This document shows, piece by piece, positions 54,723 to 64,000 of a stretch of DNA of 64,000 nt. A program made the position numbers and the translations under genes. Source of the DNA: Wurfbainia villosa (lineage: Eukaryota; Streptophyta; Magnoliopsida; Zingiberales; Zingiberaceae); NCBI GenBank assembly GCA_025175895.1, contig CM046000.1, forward strand, positions 43,188,720-43,252,719, given 5' to 3'. The notes under the pieces are model-generated. The model was not told the origin of the DNA and did no database searches. It worked only from the letters and a program-made list of their open reading frames with translations. How positions within the stretch are numbered: the first letter of the stretch is position 1; each line of letters opens with the position of its first letter.

Positions 54723-55572
54723 TGAGGAGGAGTTGGGTCTTGGCCACCCATAGATCAAGCCCACATAAAGTCCAATCCACTAAAGGTTCATCATTGATCT
54801 ACCTCACCAACCCTCATATGATAATATGGGCTCCTTATATTATTTGCATATTTTCTCCCCGTGTTTAAGATCTTGAATGTTCGTCTATTAATTAATTTAC
54901 TGACCATTAATTAATCAACATCTAACTCCTTGAGTAGTACCACTCAACCTTTTCATCATGCCGGACCAAGTCCACCTGCAGGGTTTACATGATGAACCTT
55001 ATGAGCTCCTCAAGGGGACATCATCATCCTAATATATAGGACAAGGTTTCATCCTATAATCAACAGCACACCATATAAATAATATCATCTCCCAACTTAC
55101 CGAGCCTATCGATTTAATCTATAAATCTCGCCCATTGGTAAATCAAAGAGATGAATACTAAGTATATGTGCCCATTATTATATCGGGATTAAGAGCATGT
55201 ACTAAATAATATCTGAGGTCCAATTCGATTATGTAGTCAGCAATAAATCGAATCACCTCTAGGTCGGTCTTGCTCAATACACACAAAGTGCACTAGTGTG
55301 ATTCTATGGTCAAGACAAACCAATACCAAATCACACTACAACCATTCCGATGGTTTGTCCAAATTCCATCTCGGTTGTGAGCCTTTACTTATACTTTTCA
55401 AGGGGACGATAACATGATCTCCTGTGTGACACCACACACTATGTTATCTACAATGTAAAGTATTAGATAATATTGCATAACCATAAAAATATGCAAACAA
55501 TGATCATGTGATTCTTATTTTAAAATAAAGATGTTCATACAAAAGATAGACTTTTCAGTATACATCCCTACA
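54717..55572 (-). repeat. A2 5' LTR, remaining family-A part
   Basis: About 856 bp equal to the outer U3 half of the LTR (compare 48318-49188). The inner 1.06 kb, including the TATA box and tandem repeats, is missing. Confidence 0.9.
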
Positions 55573-55935
55573 TGAAAATCTTTGGAGGTGTGATTCTAAT
55601 CTTAGGTTTTCTTCTTTGGTAGTCATCTTTCCTCTCTCTCTTTCTCTCTCTTATCTCTTTCGGTTGGCTAGCACCAATTGGAGACAAAGATCTATTGCTT
55701 AAGGAGTTGTCTCAAGTGATCTTGGTTTGGATACTGATAGAGGGAAGACCCATTGGTCTTGCTCACGGTTTCGACAGATTCGATAAGAATCTCAAAGGTA
55801 TAGCCTTTCTCCTTCTCGATTTTACATGTGATTATGTCAAAGCAAGTATTCCTGGCCCCCAAGGGATGTCTGGGATAAAATAAAAATTATTTTATTCACT
55901 TTATTCTACTGTATATTATCTCGAAATCTCCAACA
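55573..55935 (+). repeat. Old E' LTR, segment 4 (3' end)
   Basis: Joins 47254 across A2 (CCCTTGAAAATCTTTGG). It contains a CT-rich run at 55630-55660 and ends CTCCAACA next to a primer site, which marks the end of an LTR. Confidence 0.83.
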
Positions 55936-55937
55936 AG

Positions 55938-55950
55938 TGGTATCAGAGTC
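55938..55950 (+). other. E' primer binding site
   Basis: TGGTATCAGAGTC, one change from the E site, two bases after the LTR end. Confidence 0.85.
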
Positions 55951-57015
55951 ACCTTGTTTGTTTGACATAGATCACATGTTGCAGGAGAATATTTAAAGCA
56001 TGTCGATGTTTTAATATACCTTTGAGATGTTTTTCTATATGATAGATTAAAGTATGCATGATTTTACATATTGGATATGTTTGTAACTGAAAAAGAAAAT
56101 ACCAAGGATGCGCCTTGAAACACTGAAGGTGTTGGCTTCATTATTAGAGTCTAAGCATTGACTAGTCATGTGTTGGGGAATAGGTTGTGCGATTCACGTA
56201 TATAATTCTTAAAACAACATGTGCGTCAATTGTTCGACTCACATTCACATCGAGAAATTTGTTTCCTAATGTGACCTTGGGTTTTTCCATATTTAGGTTT
56301 ATTTCCTGTTATATATGAGACCTAAAATAGCCTGAAATCCCTCATGCAAATATTAGGGCTAACACCTTTCATTAATATGGTTGAACCAGAGTCCTTTTTC
56401 GTGTTTGGGTTGTTAGACTCCCTCCAAGCCTGGCATAACATCGAGCATGTTCAATTCATATGATATTCGATATTTATTTTAAATGGTAAGGACCATAGGT
56501 TAATTTCAAGTTTGGGTTGTTAGACTATCTCCAAGCCTGGCTTGTAAATTGGATGTGTTCAAACCATTTAAATTTGATCTTACGATTAATGGGTCAACCC
56601 TAACTGAAAGCATTGATTTGTTGGACTCTCTCCAAGGTCAATGTGGACAGAGGTGCAATTAAGTGATATGCATTGGATGTATATATGTTAATGAGTTAAT
56701 AATCTAATGTATATGTGAACATTCAATTAGTTGATAGCATAAAGTGATAGTGTTATATTTGATATATAATGGGTGTTGTTGATACCTAACATATGACTAT
56801 GAATGGCTTGTTGGACTCTCTCCAAGGTTGTTCTTAGTCATAATGGATATCAACCTACTAGGAGATAATCTACCATCTCTCAAATTCAAAGTGAGGGCTA
56901 TTGAATTTGATAAAAATAGTGGGAGTTTCTTGTTAATGTAAATTGTTTTCATTACTATAAATTCATCTCTCTTATATAGTTTTTTTTTGTATGTCTAGGA
57001 ACTAATTAGAAGAAC
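55951..57015 (+). other. E' leader with hairpin units
   Basis: Noncoding. Four units at 56413 (TTAGACTCCCTCCAA), 56520 (TTAGACTATCTCCAA), 56621 and 56811 (both TTGGACTCTCTCCAA) occupy the same order and spacing as the four in element E. Flanking words such as CATTAATATGGTT and GGGTTGTT are also shared. Confidence 0.75.
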
Positions 57016-57367
57016 ATGTTGACCTCCATTAATTTACATTCTATTTTGAACAACAACAAATTGACTGGGCCAAACTTCTTGGACTAGCTTCGCAACCTGA
57101 GAATTGTTCTCAAGGTTGAAAAGCTAGCTCATATCCTTGAAGAGGTTCTTCCACAACCTCCTACAGACAATGCATTTGGTGACCAAAAATTGGCTAACTA
57201 AAAACATGTTGTTGACTCTGAGATGGCGAGTTTCATTATGTTAGCGTCGATGTCTCCTGAGTTGCAGAAGCAACATGAGCATATGGATGCTAATATAATT
57301 GTCTTCCATCTTCGAGAGTTATTCGATGAGAAGGTGCAATCTGAAAGGTTTGAGGTCACCAAGCTCC
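57016..57367 (+). pseudogene. gag: E' gag fragment
   Basis: ATG at 57016 (MLTSINLHSILNNNKL), amber at 57085-57087 inside TGPNFLD-LRNLRIVLK, another stop near 57200, then ASFIMLASMSPELQKQHEHM and HLRELFDEKVQSERFEVTKL. It is cut by element F at 57367. Close to the E gag but clearly older. Confidence 0.85.
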
Positions 57368-58707
57368 TGTTGGTGCAAGGAGCACCACTCCTGTGTTTTG
57401 ATATATGCTCCAAGGTTTAATGTTAGGATGAACTTATGTCTGATATATGTGTTAAGTGTACAAGCTTAACAGGAAGTCCTAGTAGGTCATGTTGACCAGA
57501 TACAGGCAGAAGCCTTGACAAATTAGGAGGACCGGACACTAGGTATGAAGTCCAGATGGGTCAAGTGGACTGGACATCTGGCATGAAGATCGATTGGGTT
57601 AGGAGACCAAACAATCAACATAAAGTTCAGCTGGGTCAAGGAGACCGGACAACTAGTGGAAGCCCTAGTAGGTCAAATCGGATGTCAAGTATGGTATGTC
57701 CGGTTGGGTAGCCGACAAGTAAGGCTCGAGTGAAGAGGTGAGGTTGAGTCCTCTATAGGGGGGCAAGGTAGGCGTCGATTTGGACTAAGAAGTCGAGATC
57801 GGGAAATATTACTATTGCTAATTTATATTATATTGTATATTATGATAATCTGGTTTTGCAAGTTTACAGTCGACTAGAAAGAATCCAATCGACTGGAAAG
57901 AATACGGTCGACTAAAATTTAGTTGACTAGAAAGAATCCAATCAACTGGAATATCCAATTGGCAATTTTGAGCTGGTGATCAATCGGAGATCTGGCGACT
58001 AAGATGGCAAGAACTCTAGTCGACTGGGGAGGTCTAGTCGATTGGAAAGACAAATTTCCCGATACGGAGCCAAGTGACCTAGAGTTGACTAGAACAGGTC
58101 CAGTCGACTGGGAAGGCAGAAGTACTATATCGATGGCCTGATGTGGAGTCGACTGGAGGTCATTCCAATTGACTGGGAAGGTAGAAGTACCATATCGATG
58201 GGTTGATGTGAAGTCGACTAGAGGTCATTCCAGTCGACTGGAGAGAGTTTATAAAAGAAGTGCACGACCAACTTCAAAAAATACAACTCTACTACATCCA
58301 AGTGTTGTTGCAAGAATTCCTCATCCATAAAAGCATCTACACGCCAACACTTCGCACTTCGAGCTACATTTCTACATTCAAAGAAGTGTCGATATAAGAT
58401 TTACATTTGTATTTACTTCTTCACTTTTGTCTCTCATCTTTGTAAAAAAGTGAATACCTTCGAGTTTGAGAGTTTCGAATCGGAGGGCTTTTTAGTGATT
58501 TCCCATCGAGGTAGCTCTCGGAGAGCTACGGGCCTTAGAGTAGCAACCTTGCTAGGGTTGTGAACTAAGTAAAATAAACTTGTCATATTTATTTTACATT
58601 TCCATTGCAATTACTCTTTTAATCTTAAAAGAAAAGTTTTTAATATTCATAAAGAAAATTTATATTCTGAGATTCACCCCCCTGGCTCGGTCAATTCCGA
58701 TCCTACA
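57368..58707 (+). repeat. Element F 5' LTR
   Basis: 1340 bp, TGTTGGTGCAAGG to GATCCTACA. A minisatellite at 57500-57720 (GAAGTCCAGATGGGTCAAG, GGAGACCGGACAACTAG) resembles the TRIM interior. A block rich in GTCGACTGGAAAG words lies at 57865-58250. Near the end it has ATTCACCCCCCTGGC. Confidence 0.88.
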
Positions 58708-58709
58708 AT

Positions 58710-58721
58710 TGGTATCAGAGC
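58710..58721 (+). other. Element F primer binding site
   Basis: TGGTATCAGAGC, two bases after the LTR end. Confidence 0.9.
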
Positions 58722-58970
58722 GGGGGTACTCCGATTTTAGTGCAACCACCAACGAGAGCGTTTAGAAAATTTTCTTTAATTTTATTATTCTTGTCTTAGA
58801 TTAACTTTTACATTAGTTTTAATCTTTACTTTTGCATTAGAATTATTTTCTCATACTTGTCCATCTTGCTTTATTATAAGTTCAATCTTTGCACTAGTAT
58901 AATCTTACTCTATTTTTGTAACTCTAGGAATATTTTTGAAAAATAAAAATCTATAATTTTTTTATAAAAA

Positions 58971-59855
58971 ATGTTGCATTTAGAGGGTTTATACACCGTT
59001 CACCTTCCTCTTTTTAACGGAGAGGATTTTCCCTCTTGGAAGAGGCAAATGGAGTGCTTTCTGAAAACCAACATCGAGGTTTGGTTTTCAATTAGGAAGG
59101 GTTCGTAGCTCTAATAGAGGACTCGGGAGAGTTGTTAGATCTTGAGAAATGGATCGCAAATATTAGGAAAAAAGCTCAAGTCGATTACCAGGCTTTAAAC
59201 ACCTTGCAATGCGGGCTTACAAATATGAGCTAAGTCGAGTTGGGTTGATTCAAAATTCTAAAGAATTATGGGATAAATTAATTGAATTACATGAATAGGA
59301 TAACTTGAGTTAACCCGAGGATGGTATAGTTTTGATGGCAGAAAGAAAAAAAAAGGGAAAGAAATCCAAACCGAGGAAAAGGAAAAGGAAAGAAGCATCT
59401 AAGCCAACCATGGACAAATCATCATCGGACAAGTCGGATGTGAAAATACTAGAGACGAGTTTCGTAGCATTCATGGCATCCAACGAGTCTGAAGCCGAGA
59501 CAAACTCCGAGTCTGAGTCCGAGAGAAGCCATGGATCCATATCTATTTTTGAAGGACTAGACGAGGTAACTTCTCCCTTTGAAGATAAATTGTATAATAA
59601 ATGGCATGCCTAGTTAGGAAGTTAGCTAAGTCCAATAATCAAGTCGACTCACTTTTTAAGGAAGTCCAAGTACTTAAGGAGCAAGTCAACTCGAAGACTT
59701 CAACTTGCCAAGTTGAGGATAGAGACTCAACTCTAGTTGCAAAGCTTGAGGAAGAGAACTCAGTCCTAAAAAGGCAAGTAGAAGATCTCACCGGATCGTT
59801 GGAAAGGTTCACTTTGGGCTCCAAGTATCTCAACATGATGCTTGGGTCTCAATAG
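58971..59855 (+). pseudogene. gag: Element F gag
   Basis: ATG at 58971 (MLHLEGLYTVHLPLFNGEDF) starts a UBN2-type gag with SWKRQMECFLKTNIEVW, closely matching C. It stops at about 59106. Frameshifted pieces follow: KELWDKLIELHE near 59260, then 59332-59613 with a Lys/Arg-rich start and an acidic Ser/Glu-rich part, and 59601-59855 with a coiled-coil-like heptad pattern (VQVLKEQVNSK, KLEEENSVLKRQVEDL) ending ERFTLGSKYLNMMLGSQ. The last motif also ends the C gag. Confidence 0.82.
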
Positions 59856-60640
59856 CTATGCACAATAAGTCCGAACTCGAATACAAGGCTAAAATACAAA
59901 TAGATCATACATGTACTTATTTAATAGAAATGCTAAGGGTCGGGTCCAAGCATGAGTTCCTAAGAGTAGCTTAGTCAACCAAGTTGGACTGAACCAATTT
60001 TGGATTCTCAAAGGACAAGTTCACTTAGTGAACAAGACCCATCAGAGCTACTACACAGGGGGAGCTAACTCTGTGCTTGTTTCCTTAATTAGATAAGACT
60101 CTTGCATGCTTAGTTAGTTATTAATTACTTAATTTAGAATGGACTAGATAGGAAATAAATTAGTTAAACTTGAATAACCTAGTACTAAGACAAAGTGAAC
60201 TGATAGTAAGTTAGGGAAGCTCTTCAAGGTGCATGTCTAGGAAGTGCTCCATCCGATATCTAAGAAGGTTATATGCCTCGTCACGACCTGGTGCACTAAG
60301 TCTAGTGAAACTGACCAAAGCTAACTCACTAAGTCTTTAACTAGTTAGACCAAAGCTTAATCCAAAGTGAGTTAAGTATTTGATTCCTTCATTGACTTTG
60401 TCTAGGAAGTGTTCCATCCGATATCCAAGAAGGTCATATGCCTCGTCACGACCTGGAAGTCAATTTTGGAAAAATCTACTTGATTAAACTCAAGCTAAAC
60501 TTGAATCTAACACAAGTTTAAAAACTTTGAAATTTCTCATTAAAATTAATTAAAATAAAATAAATCCTTATCTCACATAACCCATAGGATTAACATGTAT
60601 AGAAAACATAGATCGGGTGAGATAAATTTGAACTCAACTA
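59856..60640 (+). other. Element F noncoding tail
   Basis: Gag-linker remnants to about 60060, then noncoding sequence with the shared block twice (60233-60290, 60396-60453), about 160 bases apart. Ends where H begins. Confidence 0.65.
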
Positions 60641-62088
60641 TGTTGGTGCAATCGGCCTAGGTCACGATTGACAGGACTTGAGTTTGACTCGAGCAGTATT
60701 TTGATGTTAGACAAAACATATGACATGTGATTGTCATGGGAAGACCAAGTGTGTAGCCTTGGCCACGTAAGTCCAAGTGTGTAGCCTTGGCGGTGAAAGT
60801 CCAAGCATGGGGCTTGGCATTGGAAGTCCAATAAGAAGTTGGCAAGGGAAGTTCAAGTGTGTAGCCTTGGCCACGTAAGTCCAAGTGTGTATCCTTGGCA
60901 GAGAAAGTCCAAGTTATGGGGACTTGGCATTTGGGAAGTCCAAGGGGTGGTTTAGTGGCATAAGGCCAGGCGGTAGTCTTGGGAGCGTAAGTCCATATGT
61001 ACCTTGGTGGTATAGACACCGAGAGCATGACAATAGCCGAAGGAAGCACCTGAAGGCTAGCGTATGGATGAACAAGTCATGGATGACTTGGAGGGATCTG
61101 CACATAGATGAACAAGTAATGGATGACTTGGAGGGATCTGATAGGCGCGAAGCTAGTAGAGGTGGCTAGAAGGCTTAGGTCTAGGCTAAGGGTGTGTCGG
61201 ATGCTCAAACATGTTGTTTGAGGTTTTACTCGACGGTCGGATGCTCAAACAACTTGTGTTTGAGGTTTTACCCGACAACAGTCGACTAGTGGTAGCCGAC
61301 TAGCGTTCAACTGCGTTGTGATGCTTGGCAATCGACTGCCAGCCTTGGGCAATTGACTGTCGTGAAGGAGCAGTCAACTGCTAGTGTTGGTCGTGAGCAC
61401 AGACGCTCGGTAGCCGACTGATCAGTCGGCTATGAGGCTGGTAGTAGACTGATGGAAACTAGCAGTCTACTGCCAGTGTATCCGTTTGCTGGTTGCCAAC
61501 GTGGATTAGGTCGTTGTCTCACAACGACTACAGGAGCAGTCGACTGGGGACTTATGGCAGTCGATTGCCAGGCACGGAATTAGCCCGAGACAAGCATAAA
61601 AGGAGAAGCTTGGGGAGGATTTTTACAATGAATTTTGGGGAGATTTTGGAAGAGAATTGCTGCTACATTCTAGACCTTCAAGAGCAAACCAAAGCAAGTT
61701 ACAAGCAAAGAGTTCAAAGCAATTATTGTAAAGTGTTCTTTACTTGTTTTGTTTATTGTCTTGTATTCACTTGTATTTCATTGTATTACTTTTGTAATCA
61801 TTGTACGAGGTTTCTCCACCTCCGACGTGTTGTCGAGAAGGAGTTTAGTTAGTGGTGTGTTCATCACTAGAGCTCATTGAGCTCGCCCCGTGGAGTAGGA
61901 ACCCTAAGGTTCTGAATCACATATATTTTGTGTCTATTGTGTGTGTTTGTGTATTCGTATTTATATTTGCATTTGTTTATTGTATTTTCACTGCGCTAAC
62001 AAATATTGTAGATAAACGAATGAATTCCAACGAACAATGCACACAGGCTATTCATCCCCCCTTCTAGCCGGGCCACGATCCTCAAACA
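60641..62088 (+). repeat. Element H 5' LTR
   Basis: 1448 bp, TGTTGGTGCAATCGGCC to CCTCAAACA. Minisatellite 60745-60990 with units like GTCCAAGTGTGTAGCCTTGG. Block of GTCGACTG and close words at 61270-61580. TTCATCCCCCCTTCTAG near the end. Confidence 0.88.
60745..60990. repeat. Minisatellite in the H LTR
   Basis: About seven imperfect units of roughly 30 bp (AAGTCCAAGTGTGTAGCCTT GGC). It occupies the same LTR region as the 25-bp repeats of LTR D and the GCCAAGACTCC repeats of D2. Confidence 0.75.
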
Positions 62089-62090
62089 AG

Positions 62091-62102
62091 TGGTATCAGA
62101 GC
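62091..62102 (+). other. Element H primer binding site
   Basis: TGGTATCAGAGC two bases after the LTR end. Confidence 0.9.
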
Positions 62103-62145
62103 GAGGAGCTTACCGTCGAACTCATCGTCACGATAAGCAACCAAA

Positions 62146-62973
62146 ATGGCCGGCATCAACATCCATCCACCAAAATTCGAAGGAGACTTTTCTTGGTGGA
62201 AGAAAAGGATAGAGGTATACTTCGAAATCGATTTCGATATAATGCTAACAATTGAAGATGGTTTTGAAGTACCTAGGGGTGAAGACAAGAAGATAACCGA
62301 AAAATTAAAATGGACCGTGGAGCAACGACAACAATTCAAGACAAACATTAAGGTAACAAAATTGTTAATAAAATTGATACCTTTCAATATCTTGTGCAAG
62401 CTAGGTGAATATGGGGATGCTAAGAAGTTGTGGGACAAGTTGGTCAAACTCCACGAACATCCCGAACCGACTCAATTGGAGAAGGAGGCCGAGGAAGCAT
62501 GTTCCTCCTCTCAAGCCCAAGGAGAAACAAGCTCATCCTCACAAGAAAGTGAGGACTCAGAAGTTAAGAGATGCTCAACATCTGAATCGAAGGAGAGGCA
62601 ATCTTCCATCTCAGAGAAAGAGCTAGAAGAAGCATCTACATCTGGTAGAAGTGAAGATCAAGAAGCTTCCACCACCCTAGGTAACTCAAATGCAATTCCT
62701 AATAGTAAAGATCATATAATTTACTTTGAGTGTAGGGAGAAAGGGCATTACAAGAGTAAGTGCCCAAAATTATCCAAGAAGAAAGTGCCGACGCCAAAAG
62801 TTCAAGCAAAATCAAAGGATGTCAGAGTCCTCACTAGGAAAAGCAAAGAGCACATTGTGTGCTTCAAGTGTAATCAATGGGGACACTACCAAAGCCAATG
62901 CCCTAGGGGGAAGAAGAAAACACAAGAAGGAGCTACACAAGTAGGGGGAGCTTCCAAAGCAAACCCTAAGGTA
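62146..62973 (+). CDS. gag: Element H gag, truncated by LTR insertion
   Basis: Open frame with a good start (MAGINIHPPKFEGDFSWWKK) shortly after the primer site. The N-terminal gag core runs to about residue 105 (KKLWDKLVKLHEHPEP). A Ser/Glu-rich low-complexity region covers residues 110-185. Two zinc knuckles follow: YFECREKGHYKSKC near residue 195 (first Cys replaced by Tyr) and the intact CFKCNQWGHYQSQC near residue 245. The native frame is lost at 62974, where an LTR starts; the frame runs on by chance to 63045. The spacing of the core suggests a central deletion relative to full UBN2 gags. Confidence 0.85.
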
Positions 62974-63386
62974 TGTTGGACCGTCGGTGGCTGGCTAGAG
63001 GGGGTGAATAGCCCTCTTTCGTGTATGGTGGAAATCGTTCGTTGATTGCCTACAAATATGATTAGCGCAAGCGGAAATATAAAAGATAATACAAAAGGCA
63101 ATGCTAACAAACCGATATAACATGGTTCACGACCCTTGCCGCCAGTCCACGACCCAATTCGTTCTAAGGTGAATCACGCCTTAAGCTTTCCACTAATCTC
63201 TCCTTTGCACAAAGCTAGGTGAAGGTAACTTTTCTTACAAGAATTCTCTCCTCTTACAATAAGATGAAAATAAACACAAGGAAGAGGAAAATCATTTTGG
63301 GCACTTGGGAAATGTTTAGCAAAGAACCATTAGCCTCCCAAGATGACCCAAGGCTTCTTTTTATAGAGAAGAAGCCGTTCTTCCCG
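62974..63386 (-). mobile_element. LTR fragment J, related to families D and C
   Basis: The plus strand starts TGTTGGACCGTCGGTGGC and GGCTAGAGGGGGTGAATAGC, the typical reversed U5 end. It continues through GCGCAAGCGGAAAT to a reversed TATA region (CTTTTTATAGAGAAG) and ends abruptly at 63386. The U3 half is missing. Confidence 0.78.
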
Positions 63387-64000
63387 TTGGGAGCGTAAGT
63401 CCATATGTACCTTGGCGATATAGACACCGAGAGCATGACAATAGCCGAAGGAAGCACCTAGAGACTAGCATTTGGATGAACAAGTCATGGATGACTTGGA
63501 GGGATCCACGCATGGATGAACAAATCATGGACGACTTGGAGGGATTCGATAGGCGCGAAGCTAGTAGAGGTGGCTAGAAGGCTTAGGTCTAGGCTAAGGG
63601 TGTGTCGAATGCTCAAACATGTTGTTTGAGGTTTTACTCGACGGTCAGATGCTCAAACAACTTGTGTTTGAGATTTTACCCGACAACAGTCGACTAGTGA
63701 TATGTCCTAGTCAACGCTCGATCATTGATTGCGATGCTTGGCGCGCGATCAACCGATGGCAACAATCATGAAGGAGCAATCGACCGCTGTTGCTGGTCGC
63801 GAGCACATCGCTTGTAGTCGATCAGTCGGCTATGAGGCTGGTAGTCGACTGCCAGTGTATTCATTGGCTGGATGCCAATGTGGATTAGGCTGTTGTCTAA
63901 CAATGACTACAAGAACAGTCGACTGCCAGGCACGGAATTAGCCCGAGATAAGCATAAAAGGAGGAGCTTGGGGAGGATTTTTACAACGATTTATGGGGAG
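63387..64000 (+). repeat. Partial H-type LTR, plus orientation
   Basis: Aligns with 60979 to about 61640 of the H LTR (TTGGGAGCGTAAGTCCATAT), lacking the first 338 bases of the LTR. The GTCGACTG block is shorter and altered (63680-63920). It is joined head-on to fragment J, so the junction is an inversion or recombination scar. Confidence 0.82.

Larger units (their letters stand above)
47255..55572 (-). mobile_element. Copia element A2, TSD TGAAA, with chimeric 5' LTR
   Basis: Minus-strand sister of A1. 3' LTR 47255-49188, polypurine tract 49189-49199, RT-RNase H, integrase and protease remnants, leader with inverted repeat, primer site 54220-54232, 5' LTR 54235-55572. TGAAA flanks both outer ends (47250-47254, 55573-55577). 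A TRIM is inserted in RT. The primer-side half of the 5' LTR is TRIM sequence rather than family-A sequence. Confidence 0.93.
57368..64000 (+). mobile_element. Copia element F, right end outside window
   Basis: 5' LTR 57368-58707, primer site 58710-58721, gag 58971-59855, noncoding tail with two copies of the block shared with B and C. Interrupted by element H at 60641. No protease, integrase or RT is seen after gag, as in C. No 3' LTR within the window. Confidence 0.8.
60641..64000 (+). mobile_element. Element H (family-D-related copia), right end not resolved
   Basis: 5' LTR 60641-62088, primer site 62091-62102, gag 62146-62973, then a minus-oriented LTR fragment (62974-63386) and a plus-oriented partial LTR of the H type (63387-64000). 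No pol is seen before the break. Confidence 0.78.

Noticed and set aside
55695..55883. Possible small plus-strand gene with a sensible-looking 62-codon frame
   Set aside because: It falls in the last segment of the E' LTR immediately before a primer site and has no recognisable domain.

Overview
This window is plant nuclear DNA made almost entirely of nested LTR retrotransposons. I find no host protein gene, rRNA gene, tRNA gene or CRISPR array. Evidence for a flowering plant: Ty1/copia elements with tRNA-Met-type primer sites (TGGTATCAGAGC), one Athila-like Ty3/gypsy element with the plant-type primer site (AGCGCCGTTGTCGGG), a TRIM element, and long LTRs with plant-style TATA boxes. The dense nesting suggests a large, repeat-rich genome, possibly a monocot. 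I cannot name the species.

Layout. The outermost structure is the 5' LTR of an old copia element (called E'), split into 34762-35380, 44819-44848, 46443-47254 and 55573-55935. Its primer site, leader and gag remnant follow at 55936-57367. Inserted into that LTR are: the gypsy element G (window start to 34761, minus), the copia element E (35381-44818, plus, TSD GAAGT), an LTR of family D (44849-46442) and the copia element A2 (47255-55572, minus, TSD TGAAA). A TRIM (50616-51222, TSD TCTAT) sits inside the reverse transcriptase of A2. Element G in turn contains family-A LTRs (1-852; 1488-3358, TSD TTAAC), the gag-only copia element C (4269-10838, TSD TCCGG) carrying a solo LTR D (4278-5671, TSD GGATC), and the copia element A1 (13890-31384, plus). 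A1 is itself split by the copia element B (16611-25484, minus, TSD GTTTG). To the right, element F (57368 onward) breaks the E' gag. F is broken by element H (60641 onward), whose gag ORF is broken by another LTR fragment at 62974.

Coding content is retroelement gag, protease, integrase and reverse transcriptase/RNase H. Almost every frame carries stops or frameshifts. The longest intact frame is the RT-RNase H of A1 (27586-29091). G carries gag, protease and an Athila-type third ORF with a C-terminal hydrophobic segment, but no RT, RNase H or integrase. C has gag only, and the visible part of F likewise shows only gag. A1 and A2 share the same integrase lesions, so they look like one defective family moved in trans.

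The most interesting signals are noncoding: an array of four exact 15-nt hairpin units in the E leader that recurs in E'; a roughly 60-nt block shared by elements B, C and F; a copia 5' LTR rebuilt with a TRIM LTR placed exactly at the primer site; and LTR families that each carry a different block of short palindromes.
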